Notes under the pieces: model-generated
Database searches by the model: none
What the model was told of the DNA's origin: nothing
What the model saw: only the letters and a program-made list of their open reading frames with translations
Assembly: GCA_035255485.1 (NCBI GenBank)
Contig: DATEZO010000094.1
Location: 5,018-69,017, forward strand
Length of the DNA: 64,000 nucleotides
DNA from: DATEZO01 sp035255485
GTDB taxonomy: Bacteria > Pseudomonadota > Gammaproteobacteria > Burkholderiales > Burkholderiaceae_D
Reading direction: 5' to 3'
Program-made: the position numbers and the translations under genes
Part shown: one piece after another, positions 1 to 8,123 of the stretch
How the letters are laid out: each line of letters begins with the position of its first letter
Position numbering within the stretch: the first letter of the stretch is position 1

Positions 1-522
1 TTCGGCCTTGGCCTGCGGCGTTGCCAGCGGCCGCTTGGTGACGCGGTTGATCACGCCGCCGGCGCCGCCGCGTCCGAAAGTCATGCCGCTCGGCCCCTTG
101 AGGATCTCGATGCGCTCGGCATTGTACGGATCGCGGAAATACAGCGCGTCGTCGCGCACCCCATCGACATAGAAATCGCTGGTGCTGCTGATGCCGCGCA
201 GCACCGGCTGGTCGCGGCCGCCCTCGCCGGGGTTCATCGACGTCCCCGGCACGTAGCGCAACACCTGTGCCATGCTGCGCACCGCCTGATCCTTCATCAG
301 TTCTTCGGACACCACCTGGACCGATTGCGGGACGTCGCGCAAGGCGGTATCGGTTTTGGTGACGGTGGCGGAGCGGGTCGCGCGGTAGCCGGCCACCGGG
401 CCGTCGGCCCGTTCGGCCTGATCCTGCACGTTGATTTGCGGTAATGTGGTTTCGATGCCGTAGGCGGCACCGCTGCTGCCGAGCGCGGCCAGTAAGGCCA
501 GTTTGGTTTTTCTGAATGCCAT
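1..522 (-). CDS. TonB-dependent siderophore receptor, N-terminal part (cut by window edge)
   Basis: Open frame from the ATG at 522 to the window edge, about 174 residues. A signal peptide (start MAFRKTKLALLAALGSS) is followed by a plug domain with the motifs RDVPQSVQVVS, LRGISS, FYVDGVRDD, RIEILKGPSGMTFGRGGAGG and INRVTKRP, typical of catecholate siderophore receptors of the Fiu type. It imports ferric siderophore across the outer membrane using TonB-ExbB-ExbD energy. It lies downstream of exbD on the same strand after a gap of about 290 bp, so it may be read from the hemP-tonB promoter or from its own. Its upstream region and first nine codons resemble a second copy before the PepSY gene. 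The beta-barrel lies outside the window, so the substrate cannot be named. Confidence 0.9.
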   Translation of the reverse strand, partial: MAFRKTKLALLAALGSSGAAYGIETTLPQINVQDQAERADGPVAGYRATRSATVTKTDTALRDVPQSVQVVSEELMKDQAVRSMAQVLRYVPGTSMNPGEGGRDQPVLRGISSTSDFYVDGVRDDALYFRDPYNAERIEILKGPSGMTFGRGGAGGVINRVTKRPLATPQAKAE

Positions 523-600
523 GATGTGCCTGTTGTCTTGAGTTGGGTGGCTGGCTGGTGCGTCAGAAAGACACTTGGCTGGCTATTGGAGAAGTAAAAC
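510..600 (-). repeat. Receptor leader element, copy A
   Basis: The start and upstream region of the TonB receptor resemble 4774-4866. The best core, read on the plus strand, is GTCAGAAAGACACTTGGCTGGCT at 562-584 in this copy (one mismatch to copy B), flanked by another GGCTGGCTGG at 549-558. On the minus strand two AGCCAGCC-type direct repeats bracket GTCTTTCTGAC. Similarity continues through the ATG and about nine codons. Confidence 0.75.
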
Positions 601-814
601 GATGCTGCTTGCCTGAATCCGTGCGATGTTGCCGATTGTTTGCTTGCGCCTTGGCCCAAAAAAACCGGGATCGGTGAACCCGAAAAAGCGCGAGCCTTCA
701 TGCCCGTCCATCCCGACATGCTGTGCCTTGCCGGGCTACGCAAAGGCAGTCCCTTTTATCGCCATGTCGGATGCGCGATAACTCATTCATGGGCTGTCGA
801 GCCTTCCTGCCGGT

Positions 815-1231
815 TCATCTTGGCTGTGGTTCGGTGATGAAGCCGATCTTGCCCAGGCCGCCCGATTGCGCAGCCGCCATGACTTGCGCGACTTTTTCAT
901 ATTGCGTGGTGCGCTCGGCGCGCAGGTGCAGTTCGGGCTGCGGGTTTTTGGCCGCGGCAATGGCAATGCGCTGGCGCAGCTGGCCGGGGTTGACCGCTTC
1001 CGCATCCCAGAACATTCTGCCCTGCGCATCGATCGCCAGGTTGATATTTTCCGGCTTGGCCAGGTCGGGCTGGCTGCTGGCGCGTGGCAAATCGATGTTG
1101 ACGCTGTGGTTGATGACCGGGATGGTGATGATGAAGATGATCAGCAGCACCAGCATCACGTCCACCAGCGGCGTGGTATTGATTTCCGGATTGAAGTCGT
1201 CGTCCGCATCGGACAGGGAACCGAGTGCCAT
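815..1231 (-). CDS. exbD: ExbD, energy-transducing membrane protein
   Basis: Inner-membrane proton-channel partner of ExbB that powers TonB. The 138 residues show a short cytoplasmic N-terminus (DADDDFNPEINTTPLVD), one membrane helix (VMLVLLIIFIITIPV) carrying the conserved Asp of the PLVD motif, and a periplasmic domain ending in the GGLGKIGFITEP segment. Length is normal for the family. The ATG shares one base with the exbB stop codon (TAATG), indicating translational coupling in the hemP-tonB-exbB-exbD operon. Confidence 0.96.
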   Translation of the reverse strand: MALGSLSDADDDFNPEINTTPLVDVMLVLLIIFIITIPVINHSVNIDLPRASSQPDLAKPENINLAIDAQGRMFWDAEAVNPGQLRQRIAIAAAKNPQPELHLRAERTTQYEKVAQVMAAAQSGGLGKIGFITEPQPR

Positions 1232-1953
1232 TAGCAGGCCTCCTTGAGCGCGACCAGCCGTGCTGATTTGGCAGCATCGCTGCCGCTGCGAGCGCCGGTG
1301 ACGAACAGCGCATGCAGGTCGAAGCCGAACTTGTTGAGTTTGGCGATGGTTGCCTTGTTGCCGCGTACCAGAGCGTTGTAGCCGAAGGTGGCGGGAATCG
1401 CGACCGCCAGCCCGAGTGCGGTCATGATCAGCGCTTCGCCGACCGGGCCGGCGACCTTGTCGATGCTGGATTGTCCCGAGGTGCCGATGGCAACCAGCGC
1501 ATGATAGATGCCCCAGACCGTGCCGAACAGGCCGACGAACGGTGCGGTGGACCCGACCGACGCCAGTACTGCCATGCCGGACTGCAAGCGCGCCGATGCT
1601 TCATCGATGGCTTGCCGCAGCGATAGCGTGACCCAGTCGCTGACCGACAACTGGTCATGCAAATGGCCCTTGTGCGCCTGGTGATGCTGCATGGCCTCGA
1701 CGCCGCCTTGCGCGATATCGGCGAATGGATTGCCGCGGCCGAGCGTGGCAACGCCTTCAGTCAGGGTCGTGGTGTCCCAGAATTCGTGTCCGGCTGCCAG
1801 TGCGGCGCGTCGGAAGCGCCATAACTGCAGCGCCTTGGTGACGATCACGAACCAGGATGCGATCGACAACGCCAGCAGCAGACAGGCGACGCCTTTGGTG
1901 ACCAGGTCGCCCTGGCTCCACAGGCTTTCCAATCCATAGGGATTTGCTTGCAT
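1231..1953 (-). CDS. exbB: ExbB, TonB-system proton channel subunit
   Basis: 240 residues of the MotA/TolQ/ExbB family. It has an N-terminal membrane helix (about residues 20-40, VACLLLALSIASWFVIVTKAL), a long cytoplasmic loop, and two further helices around residues 128-160 (VGSTAPFVGLFGTVWGIYHA) and 175-195 (ALIMTALGLAVAIPATFGYN) with the conserved Thr and Gly-rich packing motifs. It forms the inner-membrane pore with ExbD and TonB. It sits directly between tonB and exbD. Confidence 0.97.
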   Translation of the reverse strand: MQANPYGLESLWSQGDLVTKGVACLLLALSIASWFVIVTKALQLWRFRRAALAAGHEFWDTTTLTEGVATLGRGNPFADIAQGGVEAMQHHQAHKGHLHDQLSVSDWVTLSLRQAIDEASARLQSGMAVLASVGSTAPFVGLFGTVWGIYHALVAIGTSGQSSIDKVAGPVGEALIMTALGLAVAIPATFGYNALVRGNKATIAKLNKFGFDLHALFVTGARSGSDAAKSARLVALKEAC

Positions 1954-1983
1954 GATGTTCCTTTGACTTGATTGATTGGTGAA

Positions 1984-2730
1984 TTAGTGGTTGAGCTGAA
2001 ACTGGATCGGCACGATGACGAATACCGCTACTGCCAGACCGTTGTCGATATGGGGTCGGAACTGCGCCCGCATGACGGCCTCGCGTGCCGCTTCATCGAG
2101 CCGGGTGCTACCCGACGAGGTGCGGATTTCAGCCCGTTGCGGCATTCCCTGCGGGTTGACCAGTACCCGCAGGATGGTGCGCCCCTCTTCGCCCATGCGG
2201 CGCGAGAATGGCGGATAACGGGGTTGCGGCGGCTGCACATACGCCACTCCGGATGAGAGGAGTTTCGGCTGCGCTGGCGTCGTCGGTGCTGTCTGCGCTG
2301 CTACCGCCGCGGCGACAGCGGCAACGGGTACGCCGGATTCCGGTGGCGATGGCAAATCCGGCGCAGCGACATGCCGTTGTGGCGCATCGGTTGCCTGCGG
2401 CGCAGTCGCGGCAACTGCCGCTGGTATCTGCACCGCTTTGGGAGGCTTCGGCGCCTCGCGTGGGCTGGGCGGTGCGCGCCGCGGGACCGGCAAACTGACA
2501 GTGGCAGGGGTTGGCCGCTCGGATGTGATGAAAGTGGCGAACAACTCTTTCGGACTGGCCGGTGGCGATGAGTCATGCTGCCCATTTTGCAGCGCAAAAA
2601 AGAGGCCGGCATGCAGCAGCACGATGACGCTCAGCGGTCCGACCCGGCTTTGCTGCCAAGGGGCTGAACTGCTTGCATGCAAAGTTGCCGCCATGGCTAC
2701 TGTCGAATGGCGTGGGATCATACCCGTCAT
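1984..2730 (-). CDS. tonB: TonB, energy transducer
   Basis: 248 residues. A membrane anchor (about 32-48, VGPLSVIVLLHAGLFFAL) is followed by a Pro/Ala-rich periplasm-spanning region (about 55-160) and a C-terminal TonB domain (about 165-248, with RYPPFSRRMGEEGRTILRV and LDEAAREAVMRAQFRP). It links the ExbB/D motor to outer-membrane receptors. The ATG overlaps the hemP stop (ATGA), so the two are coupled. The Met at residue 12 is an alternative start, since the first residues before the anchor look non-conserved. Confidence 0.95.
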   Translation of the reverse strand: MTGMIPRHSTVAMAATLHASSSAPWQQSRVGPLSVIVLLHAGLFFALQNGQHDSSPPASPKELFATFITSERPTPATVSLPVPRRAPPSPREAPKPPKAVQIPAAVAATAPQATDAPQRHVAAPDLPSPPESGVPVAAVAAAVAAQTAPTTPAQPKLLSSGVAYVQPPQPRYPPFSRRMGEEGRTILRVLVNPQGMPQRAEIRTSSGSTRLDEAAREAVMRAQFRPHIDNGLAVAVFVIVPIQFQLNH

Positions 2731-2921
2731 GCATTCAAGATCAGCTTGTTGAGCTGCGTCAGCCGCAGCCGATAGATGCGACCCTCGTGGTCGATCTCGA
2801 TTTCGCGCCCATGCTGCAGCAGTTCCCGGCTGTTGATCCGCATGATCCTGTTGCCAACGCCATCGACGGCAGGCGTGCCGCTGTTGTGGGGTACAAAATC
2901 CGGAGAAGCAACTGATTTCAT
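2727..2921 (-). CDS. hemP: HemP/HmuP family hemin uptake protein
   Basis: Small 64-residue protein with the family core NRIMRINSRELLQHGREIEI and HEGRIYRLRLTQLNKLILN. Family members sit in haem or iron uptake operons and are thought to help activate receptor expression; the mechanism here is inferred. It is the first gene of the tonB-exbB-exbD operon, with a strong Fur-box palindrome just upstream. Confidence 0.9.
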   Translation of the reverse strand: MKSVASPDFVPHNSGTPAVDGVGNRIMRINSRELLQHGREIEIDHEGRIYRLRLTQLNKLILNA

Positions 2922-2934
2922 AGTCTCTTTCTCA

Positions 2935-2953
2935 AATGAGAATTATTCTCATT
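2935..2953 (-). promoter_or_regulatory. Fur box upstream of hemP
   Basis: The 19-mer AATGAGAATTATTCTCATT is a perfect palindrome around a central base and matches the Fur box class. It starts 14 bp upstream of the hemP ATG, so iron-loaded Fur would block the hemP-tonB-exbB-exbD promoter. Confidence 0.9.
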
Positions 2954-3437
2954 CGCATTATTAAGTGATTTGACCGTGCATGCAAGCAATTTTTGCGGCA
3001 AGCCGCCATTTCTTGTTGCTGGGGCGGCTTCCACGGGGAGGGCGCCGGCGACGTGCGCGGCTCAGGGCGCGGCCGCGCTCGGCATGGCGTCGTTGCGCGA
3101 AGAGGGAATGCGGGGAGTGTTTATGTTTTTCTGATACGCAACTGATATGGTTTTCCAGCGCCAGGCGGAAAATCGGCTTTCGGCGTTTGCGTAAATGGTG
3201 CGGCAAAATCGATCCGCGCGGATCAGTGCCCTGAATGCCGAATCGCATCGAATGCGGTAGATAGCCTCATCCCGCCTGCGTCATTGTGATGAACGGGCCA
3301 CCACAAGCGGCAGACCTGCTCCGGTCATCATCATGACGAATGTGTGTCCACTGATCATTTGCCCGGTAAGCATCCTGGCAGAAAAAAGGAAAGTAAAGAA
3401 CTTTCCCTTTCATCCATTTCCGTTGCTGTTACCGTTC
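2954..3437. other. Intergenic region, no gene recognised
   Basis: About 480 bp between the hemP Fur box and the end of bfr. Short open frames on both strands are Arg-rich and unlike known proteins. The only structure seen is a possible bfr terminator at 3382-3407. Confidence 0.6.
3382..3407 (-). terminator. Possible terminator of bfr
   Basis: Read on the minus strand, GGAAAG and CTTTCC form a six-pair stem around a seven-base loop, followed directly by TTTTTT. It lies about 30 bp past the bfr stop. The stem is short, so this is a moderate call. Confidence 0.45.
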
Positions 3438-3908
3438 TTACGCATCCATTTGCGCTTGCAGATAGTTCGGCAGGCCTATCTTGTCGATCAGTTCGATCTG
3501 GGTTTCCAGCCATTCGATATGATCTTCGGTATCGTCCAGTATTTCCTGGAACAGGTCGCGCGAGACATAATCGTGGGCCGTTTCGCATGCGGCGATGCCG
3601 TCCTTGACGGTTTGCTGCGCCATCGTTTCCAGCTTCAGATCGCATTGCAGCATTTCCGGCGTGTTTTCACCAATCATGAGCTTGTGCAGGGCCTGCAGGT
3701 TCGGCAAGGCATCCAGCATCAGGATGCGGTTGATCAGCTTGTCGGCATGCTTCATTTCGCCGATCGATTCCTCATACTCCTTCTTGCCGATTTTTTCCAG
3801 TCCCCAGTGACGGTACATGCGTGCATGCAGGAAATACTGATTGACTGCACTTAGCTCGTTCGTAAGTTGCGCGTTCAGCAGCTTGATGATGTTTGCGTCG
3901 CCTTTCAT
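3438..3908 (-). CDS. bfr: Bacterioferritin
   Basis: 156 residues, the normal length of a haem-containing bacterioferritin. It stores iron in a 24-subunit cage. Visible ferroxidase ligands include Glu18 (AQLTNELSAVNQYF) and Glu51 and His54 in GEMKHADKL, where Met52 is the expected haem ligand; the later EDHIEWLETQ helix supplies the rest. The start is the ATG preceded by GAGGTG, so the longer reading frame that begins 21 codons upstream is not used. Its partner ferredoxin gene bfd lies 1.8 kb away on the same strand. Confidence 0.96.
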   Translation of the reverse strand: MKGDANIIKLLNAQLTNELSAVNQYFLHARMYRHWGLEKIGKKEYEESIGEMKHADKLINRILMLDALPNLQALHKLMIGENTPEMLQCDLKLETMAQQTVKDGIAACETAHDYVSRDLFQEILDDTEDHIEWLETQIELIDKIGLPNYLQAQMDA

Positions 3909-3955
3909 GAGCACCTCGCTAGTGGTGAAAAAACGAATCGGCTGAATGCAGGATG

Positions 3956-3973
3956 CAATGCGTTTTCGCATTA
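3956..3973. promoter_or_regulatory. Palindrome upstream of bfr
   Basis: AATGCGTTTTCGCATT at 3957-3972 is a six-base inverted repeat with a four-base centre, about 50 bp before the bfr start. It shares half-site character with the two Fur boxes in this block but is a weaker match. It could be an operator for Fur or another iron regulator. Confidence 0.4.
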
Positions 3974-4048
3974 ATAAACAGCCATGGGACCATCATAGCG
4001 CAGCTTGCCGTTTTTGCCAGAACGCTACCGATTTACCCGAAGCATGCA

Positions 4049-4696
4049 TTACGGCATTGATATCGACCACATGAAACATGCTGCACCGAACAGGGCCGCA
4101 ATGCTGCTCATGGCAGCCAGCGTTCGTATCGTATGCAGTTGTGTCCATAGCAGTAGCCCGGTGATCGATAACAGGATCAGGCTGCCTGCAATCGTATCCG
4201 ACAAGAGCACCCAGAATGCATTTGCACCGACTGACATGTGCAGCCGCATTAGCGTGCCCAGCGGCGTCGCATCCAGCTGATCGAGGCGGACAAAGCGATT
4301 GCCGACGAAATACTCGGCACTGACGCTGCGGTGCGGGCTTTGCAGCGTGACGCTCCAGCGCTCCGGTTGCAGCACTTCGCGCCCGGCCCACAGGATATTT
4401 CTTGCCGCCTGCGATTTGGCTAGCGGCGGTTGGGCGGGCGCAAACCCGAGTTCCGCCTGCAGCCATTCTGCCATCCGCTGTGGCGAAGTGAATCCGCCGA
4501 CCGGTAACGGAAGCTGTACGGTTCTCTGCACGGCTTTGTCGACCGGGATCTTCAGGATTGTCCGATGATTCATCAGGATGCCGGTCGCACCGAACACCAA
4601 TCCAAGTATCGCGCCCCACAATCCGACATACAGATGGGTCTTGCGCAACCATGTCAGGAATACCGCTCGCCTGCTACGCTGCCGGTTAGACAGCAT
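4049..4696 (-). CDS. PepSY-domain membrane protein (FoxB/PiuB-like, short)
   Basis: 215 residues starting MLSNRQRSRRAVFLTW. The first membrane helix (about 20-42, HLYVGLWGAILGLVFGATG) ends in GILMNHR, a PepSY-associated signature; a periplasmic region follows, then two C-terminal helices (about 165-212, AFWVLLSDTIAGSLILLSITGLLLW). Proteins of this type often follow siderophore receptor genes and are thought to reduce or release iron from siderophores. No receptor is adjacent now, but a receptor-like leader and nine-codon match lie immediately upstream. Function is inferred from family and iron-rich context. Confidence 0.75.
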   Translation of the reverse strand: MLSNRQRSRRAVFLTWLRKTHLYVGLWGAILGLVFGATGILMNHRTILKIPVDKAVQRTVQLPLPVGGFTSPQRMAEWLQAELGFAPAQPPLAKSQAARNILWAGREVLQPERWSVTLQSPHRSVSAEYFVGNRFVRLDQLDATPLGTLMRLHMSVGANAFWVLLSDTIAGSLILLSITGLLLWTQLHTIRTLAAMSSIAALFGAACFMWSISMP

Positions 4697-4787
4697 GATG
4701 CACCGTGGCCTGCCTTGACGCTGGATGAACGCAGTGCCGAGCGGCACGCGCAAAAAATGTCGCCAGCCGGGATTTTCTGAGTGCCAT
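4686..4787 (-). pseudogene. Receptor-like leader ORF remnant, 33 codons
   Basis: The ATG at 4787 begins MALRKSRLA, matching the MAFRKTKLA start of the TonB receptor at 522 (20 of 27 bases identical). After nine codons the similarity stops, and the frame ends with TAA at 4686-4688, just past the PepSY start codon at 4696. It is either a relic of a deleted receptor gene or a leader peptide coupled to the PepSY gene. Confidence 0.55.
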
Positions 4788-4866
4788 GTTATTCCTGTCA
4801 GTGTAAAAAAACGCTGGCTGGCTAGGTCAGAAAGACGCTTGGCTGGCTGTAGGGTCAGTAAAAATC
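4774..4866 (-). repeat. Receptor leader element, copy B
   Basis: Second copy of the element at 510-600. The core GTCAGAAAGACGCTTGGCTGGCT at 4826-4848 differs from copy A at one base; GCTGGCTGGCTA precedes it, and AGTAAAA with a nearby ATCGTT follows in both copies. Similarity extends to the shared ATG and nine codons, so promoter and start codon were copied together. Confidence 0.75.
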
Positions 4867-4950
4867 GTTGATAGAAATCCTGCCTGGCGTTGCATGCGCC
4901 AAGCGGATCTTGTATTGCCTGCGCTTGCTGGTTTCCGGGGCCCGTTACCG

Positions 4951-5472
4951 CTACGCCGCATTCAGCAGCGATTGCCCCGGATGCCAGTCGCACGGCGTCA
5001 AGCCGCCTGCCTGCAAGGCTTGCAAGGTACGCAGGGTTTCCTCGGTGGAGCGGCCGACGTTGCTGCTATTGATGGTGACCGACTCGATCACGCCTTCCGG
5101 ATTGACAATGAAGGTAGCACGTTGCGCAAAGCCTTCCGGCGACAAAATGCCGCAGCCTTGCGCCAATTGCCGTGTCAGGTCGCCGATCAAGGGAAACGCG
5201 AGCTTGCCCAAACCGTGTTCGGTCCACGCCTTGTGGCAATGCACGGAATCGACCGATGCACCGAGCACGACCGTGTTGGCTTTTTCGAATTCGCCATACA
5301 GCCGGTTGAAGCCCTGGATCTCGGTTGGACATACGAAAGTGAAATCGAGCGGGTAAAAGAACAGCACCAGCCATTTCCCTTGAAAATCGGCCAGCTTGAG
5401 CGGTGCGAATTCGCCATTCGGCATCAGTGCTTCGCCGCTGAATGCAGGCAATGTCTGTCCTACAGTTAACAT
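4951..5472 (-). CDS. ahpC: AhpC-type 2-Cys peroxiredoxin
   Basis: 173 residues. It reduces peroxides in the cytoplasm. The peroxidatic Cys48 lies in FYPLDFTFVCPTE, and the C-terminal resolving Cys is in TPCDWHPG, giving a typical 2-Cys enzyme. The ATG at 5472 is preceded by GGAAAGGAAA, which fixes the start; a longer frame upstream is not conserved. No AhpF reductase is nearby. Its place between iron storage genes fits protection against iron-driven peroxide damage. Confidence 0.93.
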   Translation of the reverse strand: MLTVGQTLPAFSGEALMPNGEFAPLKLADFQGKWLVLFFYPLDFTFVCPTEIQGFNRLYGEFEKANTVVLGASVDSVHCHKAWTEHGLGKLAFPLIGDLTRQLAQGCGILSPEGFAQRATFIVNPEGVIESVTINSSNVGRSTEETLRTLQALQAGGLTPCDWHPGQSLLNAA

Positions 5473-5726
5473 GGTATTTCCTTTCCTTGATGGATTGCCG
5501 CGTGTGATGTCCGGTGTTGCCATTTGCGCATCAGTGCACAACTGTCCGACATCAGCAAGCAGTTGGCAGTTCCACCCGGCTGGCAATGGAGGGCGCCGGA
5601 ATGCAGGCGGTTGAATTGCAGCCTGTACCTTGCCATTCTTGCGCGGAGTGGGCGAAGCAAGGATCGCTTGCCATGGTTTCCGCGCAGCTCAATTGCCTGT
5701 GCGCAGCCGTTGTATCTGATGTTTGA

Positions 5727-5936
5727 TCAGGCTGCCATCGCTTCGTATTCCAGCATGTTTTCTTGCGCGTTGGCTTCCAGGCATTCACGCAATACCTGCC
5801 TGGCGCAGGAATTGCATTTGCCGCAACAGGCAGCCACGCCGAGATTGTTGCGCAGTTCCGCCATGCTGGTCATGCCGGCATCCACGGCCTGCCGGATCTG
5901 GCGATCGGAAACATTGTTGCAGACACAGACAATCAT
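5727..5936 (-). CDS. bfd: Bacterioferritin-associated ferredoxin
   Basis: 69 residues with the Bfd [2Fe-2S] pattern: Cys4-x-Cys6 (MIVCVC) and Cys38-x2-Cys41 (CCGKC). Bfd docks on bacterioferritin and reduces the stored iron for release. It is expected to rise under iron starvation, and a Fur-box-like sequence lies about 220 bp upstream, which would imply a long leader. Confidence 0.95.
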   Translation of the reverse strand: MIVCVCNNVSDRQIRQAVDAGMTSMAELRNNLGVAACCGKCNSCARQVLRECLEANAQENMLEYEAMAA

Positions 5937-6159
5937 TGAGGCACCTTGCTGCAGTTAAATGAAATCAAACGGTTTAAAAAGCAATTTTCCTGATGGATCC
6001 TGCATGGCGGATGTTCACTTGCGCCATCGGCAAAACGATGCCTGACGCCTGATTTGCCTGGCCGCTTCCGATAGGGCCGCCAGATGCAACGCGGCGGAAA
6101 TATCGCAGGCAAGACAGGCGGAACCGGAAAAACCATCCATCTGCTTTATCATTTCTGCA

Positions 6160-6178
6160 AATGAGAACAATTCGCATT
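6160..6178 (-). promoter_or_regulatory. Fur box upstream of bfd
   Basis: AATGAGAACAATTCGCATT matches the hemP Fur box at 16 of 19 positions. The only gene that transcription could reach from here on the minus strand is bfd. Confidence 0.75.
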
Positions 6179-6383
6179 CAAATTATTGCCCATCTTACCT
6201 TGAATTGCAACTCTTTTTTCAAGGGGCGGCATGTTTGGACACGCGACTTTCCAACTGGGTGAGCTTGATCCATCCGGTGATCAATTTCCGGTTTGGTTAT
6301 TTCCGCCGCCCGACAGAATGGCAATAGAAAAGTGCGCACGTCCCAGGCACTCATGTCATGGAGCATGAGCAATTTATGGGGGG

Positions 6384-6452
6384 GAGTATAGGAATAAATA
6401 TAGTTATATGCGCAACAAATACGTGGCATTTCAAAAATACAGCAGGGTGTAT
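6384..6452 (+). repeat. 69-bp intergenic element, copy R1
   Basis: Begins GAGTATAGG and ends GTGTAT. It aligns without gaps to R2 and R3, with conserved columns 1-8, 28-32 (CGCAA), 53-58 (AATACA) and 66-69 (GTAT). It lies 75 bp beyond the mnmA stop codon. Confidence 0.8.
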
Positions 6453-6526
6453 TGTAGATTGTAAAATCGGCCGGAGGTGTCGGCGGCGTTTCATTTCGTC
6501 CGCCAACGTGCGGCAGGCGGGCCTCA

Positions 6527-7645
6527 TCATGCCGGTTCGCGCAAAGCTGAGTGTGCTTCGATGATGCCGCCGCCCAAGCAAACTTCGCCCTGATACAGTA
6601 CGGCCGACTGGCCCGGCGTCACCGCCCATTGCAGCTCCGGGAATGCCAGGGAAAATCCGGCTTCCCCGGCCGCCTGGAAATCGCAAGCGACATCCGCCTG
6701 GCGATAACGAGTCTTTGCCGATAACCGGTGCAATCCTTCCGGCGCCCGGCCGGCAATCCAGCTGGCCTGGCTGGCCTGCAAGGACGAGGACAGGAGCCAC
6801 GGATGGTCATGGCCTTGCACGACATGCAGCGTGTTGCTGTCGATATCCTTGCGGGCGACGTACCATGGCTCGCTGTCGCCGGCGGGAGTCTGGTGCGATT
6901 TCAGGCCGCCCAGGCCGATGCCCTTGCGTTGTCCGAGCGTATAAAAGCTCAACCCGACATGCGCGCCGACGGTTTGTCCGTCCGGGGTTTTCATCGGCCC
7001 CGGCTGGTAAGACAGATAACGATTCAGGAATTCGCGGAAAGGACGTTCGCCGATGAAGCAAATGCCGGTCGAGTCCTTCTTTCTGGCATTCGGCAGCTGC
7101 AGTTGTTCGGCAATCCGGCGCACTTCGGTCTTGTTGATTTCACCCAGCGGAAACAGGGTTTTCGACAATTGCGCTTGATTCAGCCGGTGCAGGAAATAGC
7201 TTTGATCCTTGCTGGCGTCGAGCGCTTTCAGCAATTCGAATTGCCCGCCGTTCTGGCGCACCCGCGCATAATGGCCGGTGGCGATCAGATCCGCGCCCAG
7301 CGTCAGCGCATGGTCGAGAAACGACTTGAACTTGATTTCGGCATTGCACAGCACATCCGGATTGGGTGTGCGGCCGGCCTGGTATTCGCGCAGGAATTCG
7401 GCGAACACGCGGTCCTTGTATTCGGCGGCGAAGTTGACCGCTTCGATGTCGACGCCGATTACATCGGCCACGCTGGCCGCGTCGATCCAATCCTGGCGCG
7501 AGGAACAGTATTCGGCATCGTCGTCGTCTTCCCAGTTCTTCATGAACAGGCCGATTACGTCATACCCCTGCTCTTTCAGCAGCCATGCGGAGACCGAGGA
7601 ATCGACCCCGCCCGACATGCCGATGACGACCTTCCTTTTACGCAT
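6527..7645 (-). CDS. mnmA: tRNA-specific 2-thiouridylase MnmA
   Basis: 372 residues. It makes the 2-thio group of wobble uridine in tRNAs for Lys, Glu and Gln. The ATP pyrophosphatase P-loop [10 protein letters not shown] is at residues 10-19. The catalytic cysteines lie in [12 protein letters not shown] and [11 protein letters not shown], and the C-terminal barrel domain is complete ([18 protein letters not shown]). It overlaps the 3' end of the Nudix gene by eight bases, the usual nudJ-mnmA pairing. Confidence 0.97.
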   Translation of the reverse strand: MRKRKVVIGMSGGVDSSVSAWLLKEQGYDVIGLFMKNWEDDDDAEYCSSRQDWIDAASVADVIGVDIEAVNFAAEYKDRVFAEFLREYQAGRTPNPDVLCNAEIKFKSFLDHALTLGADLIATGHYARVRQNGGQFELLKALDASKDQSYFLHRLNQAQLSKTLFPLGEINKTEVRRIAEQLQLPNARKKDSTGICFIGERPFREFLNRYLSYQPGPMKTPDGQTVGAHVGLSFYTLGQRKGIGLGGLKSHQTPAGDSEPWYVARKDIDSNTLHVVQGHDHPWLLSSSLQASQASWIAGRAPEGLHRLSAKTRYRQADVACDFQAAGEAGFSLAFPELQWAVTPGQSAVLYQGEVCLGGGIIEAHSALREPA

Positions 7646-8123
7646 CGGTTGCTCCGATAACGCTTGGATGCGTGTAAATCAGCGATAGAGGCGCGCGCTT
7701 GCCGTTCAGGTAATCTTCCGCGCATTGCAGCACCAGCGGGCTGCGATGCCGGTCGCGGCAGGCGAGCATTTCCGCATGGGTCATCCAGACGGTGCGCAGA
7801 ATGCCTTCATCGAGCGGCAGATCATGCGCGACGCCGAGTTCACCGCAGAAGGTAAAGCGCAAATAGGTGACCTGGGTGCCGGTGCGGGAGGACAGGTAGC
7901 GCGACATGTACATGCCGACCAGGGCGGTCGGCGTGAAATCATGCGCGGTTTCTTCCAGCGTTTCCCGCACCACTGCCTGCAGCAGCGATTCGTTCGGGTC
8001 CAGATGGCCGGCGGGCTGGTTGAAACGAATGCCGTCGCTGGTTTCTTCTTCCACCAGCAGGAATTTGCCATCGCGTTCGATGATCGCGGCAACCGTGACG
8101 GAAGGTTTCCAGATATCGGTCAT
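7638..8123 (-). CDS. nudJ: Nudix hydrolase, NudJ-like
   Basis: 161 residues. The Nudix box is intact: [11 protein letters not shown] then [13 protein letters not shown], giving G-x5-E-x7-R-E-x2-E-E, the metal-binding catalytic loop. NudJ enzymes hydrolyse nucleoside and thiamine pyrophosphates. Its overlap with mnmA is the same neighbourhood as in enterobacteria, supporting the assignment. The natural substrate here is unknown. Confidence 0.85.
   Translation of the reverse strand: MTDIWKPSVTVAAIIERDGKFLLVEEETSDGIRFNQPAGHLDPNESLLQAVVRETLEETAHDFTPTALVGMYMSRYLSSRTGTQVTYLRFTFCGELGVAHDLPLDEGILRTVWMTHAEMLACRDRHRSPLVLQCAEDYLNGKRAPLSLIYTHPSVIGATDA

Larger units (their letters stand above)
5937..6526. 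other. 590-bp intergenic region between bfd and mnmA
   Basis: Holds the second Fur box (6160-6178) and copy R1 of the 69-bp repeat (6384-6452). A 67-codon frame at 5974-6177 starts inside the Fur box and looks spurious. No RNA gene was recognised. Confidence 0.7.

Noticed and set aside
5974..6177. Small gene between bfd and its Fur box
   Set aside because: Its start codon lies inside the Fur box and the protein has no recognisable features.
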